From Albidovulum sp. (lineage in GTDB: Bacteria; Pseudomonadota; Alphaproteobacteria; Rhodobacterales; Rhodobacteraceae): a stretch of 8,896 bases of DNA. The translations under genes and the position numbers were made by a program. The stretch spans positions 1 to 8,896 of the forward strand of contig JAUQYA010000133.1 in assembly GCA_030837785.1 (NCBI GenBank), read 5' to 3'. This document shows positions 5,466 through 8,896 of this stretch, piece after piece (the stretch's first letter is position 1; the number at the start of each line of letters is the position of its first letter). The notes beneath the pieces were generated by a model. The model was not told the origin of the DNA, did no database searches, and saw only the letters and a program-made list of their open reading frames with translations.

Positions 5466-6857
5466 TCAGGGATCGGACAGGTTTGCCACCGGCACGACCA
5501 TCTGCCACAGCAACCCCTCCGGCCGCCATATGGCACGGGCCCGTGCCCTCAGGTTGGTCGAGGCCAGTTCCAGGACCCTCGATCCGAACCCGAGCGCCGC
5601 CGGCGCGACCACGTTCCGGGCCGGGACCTCTTCTTCCCAGGCAAACGACACCTGCGCCCCCTCGACCTGTTCGATGGTCAGCCGTACGGCGCCGGAATTC
5701 GCCAGCGCCCCGTATTTTGCGGCATTGGTGGCCAGTTCGTGAAAGATCAGCGCGAGGTTGGCTGCGGCTTTCGTGCTCAATGGAAGATCGGGCCCGCTGA
5801 CCACGACATCGGCACCCCGTGCTCCGTTGAAGGGCGCAAACAGCCGGTCGAGCAGCGACAGCATGGTCCCGGCCTGGTTCATCTGCTCGTCGGTCGGGAT
5901 GATCTGGGCATAGGCTGCCGCCATTGCGGCGAGACGCCCCTGGAAGCTCTCGAACGCCTCGCCTGACTCGGGCGCGTCGCGGGCGGAAAGCCGCGCCATC
6001 CCGCCAAGGACGGCAAAGATGTTCTTGATGCGATGCGCCAGTTCCCTGGCCAGCAGGTCAAGCCGGGCCTCGCGCGCCTTGTGCTCGCTGATGTCGAGAA
6101 CGACACCCGCAAACTGCGCCGGCCGCCCGTCGGGTCCAAGTTCGCAACTGCCGGTCGCGAGCAGCCAGCGCGGGGTGCCGCCGCTGTCGACGCGAAACTC
6201 GGATCGGTAGACCCCACCCTGCGCCATCGCGGATTTCATCTGCCGCGCGAAGGCGTCGCGATCAGCCCTGAGGATCGACCGCAGCACGCGCTTGAAGGGG
6301 ATGCCCTTGGCGACCTGATCGGGATCGATGCCGAAGGTTTCGCCAAAGCGCCGGTCACCCTGAAGCAGGCCGTCGGACGCATTCCACTGCCATGTTCCAA
6401 CCCCCTGGGCGGCATCGAGCGCGAGGTTCAACTGCTCGGCGGTGCGCTTCAGCTTCTCCTCGGCCGCCCGCTGCTCGGTGACATCCCGGTTTTGCCCGAC
6501 CATCCCGAGAAAGGTCCCGTCGGCGGAAGACCTGGGCCTCGCCGAGGTATGGAGAATGCGCCAGACCCCGTCGGCCCGGCGATAGCGCGCCTCGGTCTCA
6601 AAGGGGATGTGTCTTTGCATGGCGTTCGCCTGCACGGACCAGAGCCGCGCGGCATCGTCGGGATGCAGCGTCCTGTCCCAACTGAAATCGCCAAGGTCGG
6701 GCCGAACACCCCAGAATTCGCGCTGCTCGCGGTTCAGATAGACGCAATTGCCCTGTTCGTCGCCCAGCCACAGCATCGCCGGCGTCGCCTCGACGATGAT
6801 GAACCTCGCGTCATTCTCGTCGATGGGCGGCCTGTGCGGGCTGTCGGGCTCGGTCAA
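5466..6857 (-). CDS. PAS-PAS-HWE family sensor histidine kinase
   Basis: The product is 463 aa. Two PAS/PAC units lie at about 17-130 (ATPAMLWLGDEQGNCVYLN, then FLGMVGQNRDVTEQRAAEE) and 140-262 (AALDAAQGVGTWQWNASD-like region, ending FAGVVLDISEHKAREARL). The kinase core is HWE type: phospho-acceptor H275 in LLARELAHRIKNIFAVLGG, N-box FHELATNAAKYGAL at 372-385, the family W-x-E as AWEEEVP at 406-412, and G-box LGFGSRVLE at 422-430. No membrane segment is seen, so it should be a soluble sensor; PAS domains in such kinases bind flavin, haem or other ligands, and a Cys at residue 38 is not in the LOV motif. No response regulator is in the window. The start is TTG at 6857, with only a weak GAGAAG upstream; it falls in what looks like the tail of another gene on the plus strand, so the native N-terminus may have been lost. 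It converges on the importer operon. Confidence 0.88.
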   Translation of the reverse strand: MTEPDSPHRPPIDENDARFIIVEATPAMLWLGDEQGNCVYLNREQREFWGVRPDLGDFSWDRTLHPDDAARLWSVQANAMQRHIPFETEARYRRADGVWRILHTSARPRSSADGTFLGMVGQNRDVTEQRAAEEKLKRTAEQLNLALDAAQGVGTWQWNASDGLLQGDRRFGETFGIDPDQVAKGIPFKRVLRSILRADRDAFARQMKSAMAQGGVYRSEFRVDSGGTPRWLLATGSCELGPDGRPAQFAGVVLDISEHKAREARLDLLARELAHRIKNIFAVLGGMARLSARDAPESGEAFESFQGRLAAMAAAYAQIIPTDEQMNQAGTMLSLLDRLFAPFNGARGADVVVSGPDLPLSTKAAANLALIFHELATNAAKYGALANSGAVRLTIEQVEGAQVSFAWEEEVPARNVVAPAALGFGSRVLELASTNLRARARAIWRPEGLLWQMVVPVANLSDP

Positions 6858-7029
6858 CCGGCTTCTCGACGTGATCGCCCCGGACAGGAAGACGGCTGGC
6901 CGGGTGATCGCGAACTTCCGTCAGGTGGTGAAGGAGGGCGAACTGAGGATGCATCCGCAGATCGGCGGGCTTGTGGAGCGGGAGATGCTGGAGAAGATGG
7001 GCGCGGGCCGCGAGACGGCGGGTGGCTGA
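6853..7029 (+). pseudogene. 3' remnant of a gene, possibly a polymorphic toxin, upstream of the immunity gene
   Basis: From about V (codon 6853) to TGA at 7027-7029 the plus frame reads VNRLLDVIAPDRKTAGRVIA, then NFRQVVKEGELRMHPQIGG, ending LVEREMLEKMGAGRETAGG. It is charged, helical-looking and G/C-ending at third positions, like a true C-terminus. Upstream of about 6850 the same frame is simply antisense to the histidine kinase PAS domain, so the 5' part of this gene is missing. It ends 58 bases before an Imm11-type immunity gene, which usually follows its toxin directly. The pattern V..LL...(12-15)..R.V...G.L is loosely like the end of AHH-type nuclease toxins, but too short to assign. The catalytic part, if this was a toxin, is absent. 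It could instead be a short unknown gene starting at GTG 6871. Confidence 0.45.
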
Positions 7030-7087
7030 GTGGCCCCGTCTCGGTGCCCCATCGGGCCTCCGGCCCGGCCAATGAAAGGAACGACAG

Positions 7088-7726
7088 ATGACTGACCATG
7101 CCTGGATGAGCGTTGCTTCGGTGAACCCGGACATTATGTTCGACTTGAGAAGCGATGCCTCATTCTCTGACGACGAAGAATTCCGCAAATCCTATGTAGC
7201 GGCTTGCAGCGCATCGGCCAGGGGTGAACCCATTCCCGCAGGCATGCTGCCAAAGACCTTCTTCGCCTGGCGCGGGCCGCATGACGAAAGCAAGCCGCTG
7301 ACCAGGAAACTGGCGCATCTGACACGCAGTGATTTCTGGTTCGTCAGTGCCGAAACCGCCGATGTCCTTCGCCGCTTCGACCTTGGCGGTTGCAAACTGC
7401 ATCCTGTCGAGGTGCTGATGGAGGATCGCAAGACACCGCTGTCCGGCAGCTATTCCGTGCTGGATTTCAACAGTTGGAAGGATGTGTTCCTGCCCGACCA
7501 GTCGCCGGAGTTTCCGTCGCCGCGCGGGGTTAGGGGCCTTTGGCAGGGTAGAAACTCGACCCCTGACGGGGCGGTGGCGCTGTCCGCCGCAGCTTTGTCC
7601 GGTGCAGACATCTGGTGGAATCCAAAGGTCATCGGTGCCTTTTTCCTCAGCGACCGACTGGTGCAGGCGCTACGGGCGGCGGGTGTCGACAAGCCATTTT
7701 CGCTCAAACGCTGCCGGATCGTCTGA
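7088..7726 (+). CDS. Imm11/DUF1629 family immunity protein
   Basis: The product is 212 aa and cytoplasmic (no signal or membrane segment). The C-terminal two thirds fit the Imm11 (DUF1629, PF07791) family: DFWFVSAETADVLRRFDLGG at 82-101, LHPVEVLMEDRKTPLSGSYS at 104-123, WKDVFLPDQS at 130-139, VALSAAALSGADIWWNPK at 163-180, and the family end AFFLSDRLVQALRAAGV at 184-200 followed by FSLKRCRIV. Such proteins protect cells from a cognate polymorphic toxin, typically a nuclease encoded immediately upstream. AAAGGA at 7075-7080 lies 7 bases before ATG 7088 and supports the start. Base composition of the N-terminal half is noticeably less GC-rich than the neighbours, hinting at horizontal transfer. 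Only a short gene tail remains upstream, so this looks like an orphan immunity gene. Confidence 0.85.
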   Translation: MTDHAWMSVASVNPDIMFDLRSDASFSDDEEFRKSYVAACSASARGEPIPAGMLPKTFFAWRGPHDESKPLTRKLAHLTRSDFWFVSAETADVLRRFDLGGCKLHPVEVLMEDRKTPLSGSYSVLDFNSWKDVFLPDQSPEFPSPRGVRGLWQGRNSTPDGAVALSAAALSGADIWWNPKVIGAFFLSDRLVQALRAAGVDKPFSLKRCRIV

Positions 7727-7769
7727 TCGCCGTTTTCCGAGACTGATTTCCTGACAGCTCTCCGGGCTG

Positions 7770-7843
7770 TGCGCTTCAGCGCACCGCACTTCCCGGCGGC
7801 ACTCCCCGCCCTCTTGATCGCTGATCTGGTGCGCTGAAGCGCA
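7770..7843. repeat. Perfect 16-base inverted repeat with 42-base spacer
   Basis: TGCGCTTCAGCGCACC at 7770-7785 and its exact reverse complement GGTGCGCTGAAGCGCA at 7828-7843. Each arm is itself a small hairpin (TGCGC/GCGCA with a 4-base loop), so both cruciform and single-arm folding are possible. It could be a REP-like element, a bidirectional terminator for the immunity gene, or the ends of a tiny mobile element. No transposase gene is seen. Confidence 0.75.
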
Positions 7844-7845
7844 TC

Positions 7846-7893
7846 CTACTCGTCGGGCGGGGTGTAGGTGAAGGCGGGGTTGGGGTTGGTCAT
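7846..7893 (-). pseudogene. 15-codon start-like ORF, possible 5' remnant of a gene
   Basis: On the minus strand ATG at 7893 opens MTNPNPAFTYTPPDE and stops at TAG (7846-7848). The opening looks like a genuine protein N-terminus, loosely like alphaproteobacterial RluA-type pseudouridine synthases that start with a proline-rich leader before VLYADD; that is recollection, not proof. The stop lies 2 bases from the right arm of the inverted repeat, so the gene may have been cut there. No ribosome site is evident. Confidence 0.25.
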
Positions 7894-8030
7894 GGCGCGG
7901 GGATAGCAGGGGGGCAGGCCCGTGGGTAGGGGGCGGGTGCCGCAGTTTCGCCCCGATTGCGGTGTCAGGTGCGGCCTGGGCAGGGGCGGAGCAGCGGAAG
8001 GCAGGATGCGGCGCGCGGTTTCAGGTGCAG

Positions 8031-8048
8031 GGCGGGTGCCGACCCGCC
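8031..8048. repeat. Perfect short hairpin
   Basis: GGCGGGT-GCCG-ACCCGCC, a 7-bp perfect stem with a 4-base loop. GGGCGGGTGCCG also occurs at 7931-7942 without the pairing arm. It lies just before the point where ndvB homology begins and could be a recombination-prone or REP-like element. Role unknown. Confidence 0.4.
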
Positions 8049-8065
8049 ACTCGTGTCCTCCGGCC

Positions 8066-8896
8066 GGGCGCGCCTCCACGCCGCTCGGGGCAAGCTCGGC
8101 GCTGATCTCGTGGTCGGGCAGCATGTTCGAATATCTGATGCCCTCTCTCGTCATGCGGGCGCCGGAAGGGTCCATGCTCGCCGAGACAGATCGCATGGTC
8201 GTGGCGCGTCAGGAAGCCTACGGCGCCGCAATCGGGATACCCTGGGGCATTTCGGAATCCGCCTTCAACGCGCGCGATCTCGAGATGACCTACCAGTATT
8301 CCAACTTCGGCGTGCCCGGACTCGGCCTCAAGCGCGGCCTGAGCGAGAATCGCGTCGTCGCGCCCTATGCCACCGGACTGGCGGCGATGGTCGATCCGGC
8401 CGCCGCCGCCCGGAACTACGCGACCCTTGCCGCGCTCGGCGCCGAAGGCCGCTATGGTTTCTACGAGGCGATCGACTTCACGCCCGCCCGCCTTCAGGCC
8501 GACGAGGACTACGCCATCGTCCGCAGCTTCATGGCGCACCATCAGGGCATGACCATCACCGCCATCGCCAACATGCTCCAGGGCGGCAGGCTGCGTGACC
8601 GGTTCCACTCCGAGCCGATGGTCCAGGCGTCGGACCTGCTGTTGCAGGAGCGCGTCCCCCGCGATGTCGCCATCTCGCTGCCACGCGCGACCGAAGTGAC
8701 TGTCGCCCCCGAGGAAGACAGCGAAAACCTCGGCCTGCGCACATTCTCGTCCCCGGCCCAGGCAATGCCGACCGGGCATATCCTCTCGAACGGCAACTAC
8801 GGCGTGATGCTGACGCCGACGGGCGAAGGCTACAGCCGCTGGCGCGACATCGCCGTGACACGCTGGCGGGGCGAACCCACCCAGGCCACCTTCGGA
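8066..8896 (+). pseudogene. ndvB: Cyclic beta-1,2-glucan synthase (NdvB) fragment, 5' part missing, continues past the window
   Basis: The frame with codons at 8111 (TGG), 8123 (ATG) and so on stays open to the window end and reads ALISWSGSMFEYLMPSLVMR, IPWGISESAFNARDLEMTYQ, YSNFGVPGLGLKRGLSENRV, VAPYATGLAAMVDPAAAARN, EGRYGFYEAIDFTPARLQ, and RSFMAHHQGMTITAIANML, then GNYGVMLTPTGEGYSRWRDI. This is the glucoamylase-like domain (with HHQGMT) of NdvB running into the N-terminal sandwich of its GH94 phosphorylase domain. NdvB is a membrane protein of about 2800 aa that makes periplasmic cyclic glucans; the glycosyltransferase and membrane parts that should precede this are absent. Recognisable homology starts around GR-x-x-TPLG (8066-8089); just before, RHSCPPAGR looks like a degraded form of the usual HWFRLGR, and further upstream nothing matches. 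No Shine-Dalgarno precedes ATG 8123. It is most likely a truncated, inactive copy, unless the 3' part is expressed alone. Confidence 0.8.

Larger units (their letters stand above)
7727..8065. other. Gene-poor junction region
   Basis: These 339 bases hold no full gene. From left to right they contain a weak hairpin (ACAGC...GCTGT, 7754-7770), a perfect 16-base inverted repeat (7770-7843), a 15-codon start-like ORF on the minus strand (7846-7893), and a strongly G-rich plus strand with a short hairpin (8031-8048). The plus frame that later becomes ndvB is open from 7907 but does not resemble NdvB before about 8066. Confidence 0.6.

Noticed and set aside
6033..7091. Long plus-strand frame of 352 codons opposite the histidine kinase
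   Set aside because: The minus strand has clear PAS and HWE kinase motifs throughout; the plus peptide shows no family features.
8021..8779. 252-codon minus-strand frame opposite ndvB
   Set aside because: The plus frame shows unmistakable NdvB motifs with no stop to the window end; the minus frame is its shadow.
1..8896. CRISPR arrays, tRNA or rRNA genes, transposase genes
   Set aside because: I saw no regularly spaced repeats, no tRNA-like cloverleaf or rRNA sequence, and no transposase or integrase motifs on either strand.

Overview
The window is GC-rich (roughly two thirds G+C by eye, with strong G/C preference at third codon positions). It looks like an alphaproteobacterial chromosome, most likely Rhodobacteraceae or a close relative. 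Supporting features are an HWE-family histidine kinase, a cyclic beta-1,2-glucan synthase (NdvB) fragment, a free-standing Mop molbindin and ModE/MopA-type operator sites. The taxon is an inference from gene content, not a proof.

Left edge (1-117, minus): the first 39 codons of a LivH-type branched-chain amino acid ABC permease. Next (307-971, minus) comes a two-gene unit: mop, a 69-aa molybdate-binding TOBE protein, and a TrmO/TsaA-domain protein joined to it by a 4-base GTGA stop/start overlap. A 371-base divergent control region (972-1342) carries two 24-base inverted repeats of the form CGnTATnTnT-N4-AnAnATAnCG, which I read as Mo-boxes (ModE/MopA/MopB operators). One sits just upstream of a possible mop promoter, an activator-like position. 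The other lies immediately downstream of a perfect TTGACA -35 and covers the expected -10 area, a repressor-like position.

From the second Mo-box runs a tight five-gene plus-strand operon (1343-5348): an unrecognised 75-aa protein, a FecCD-family permease, its ATPase, a periplasmic binding protein, and a DUF4213/DUF364 protein (putative heavy-metal chelation fold). The first four genes overlap by 4-7 bases. The whole divergent locus reads as a molybdenum (or tungsten/vanadium oxyanion) acquisition and handling module. It uses a BtuCD/MolBC-type importer rather than ModABC, and has three accessory proteins of unclear role: the 75-aa protein, DUF364 and the TrmO-like protein. This is the most interesting part of the window.

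The right third (5466-8896) is a patchwork. A PAS-PAS-HWE sensor kinase (minus) starts with TTG and runs head-on into what looks like the 3' end of another gene (about 6853-7029, plus). That tail is followed by an Imm11/DUF1629-type immunity protein (7088-7726), so it may be the remnant of a polymorphic toxin. Then come a 16-base perfect inverted repeat (7770-7785 and 7828-7843), a 15-codon start-like ORF ending 2 bases from one repeat arm, a G-rich non-coding stretch, and the middle of an ndvB gene (glucoamylase-like domain into the phosphorylase region). The ndvB piece lacks its whole 5' two thirds or so and runs off the right edge. These broken ends suggest a rearrangement-prone spot.
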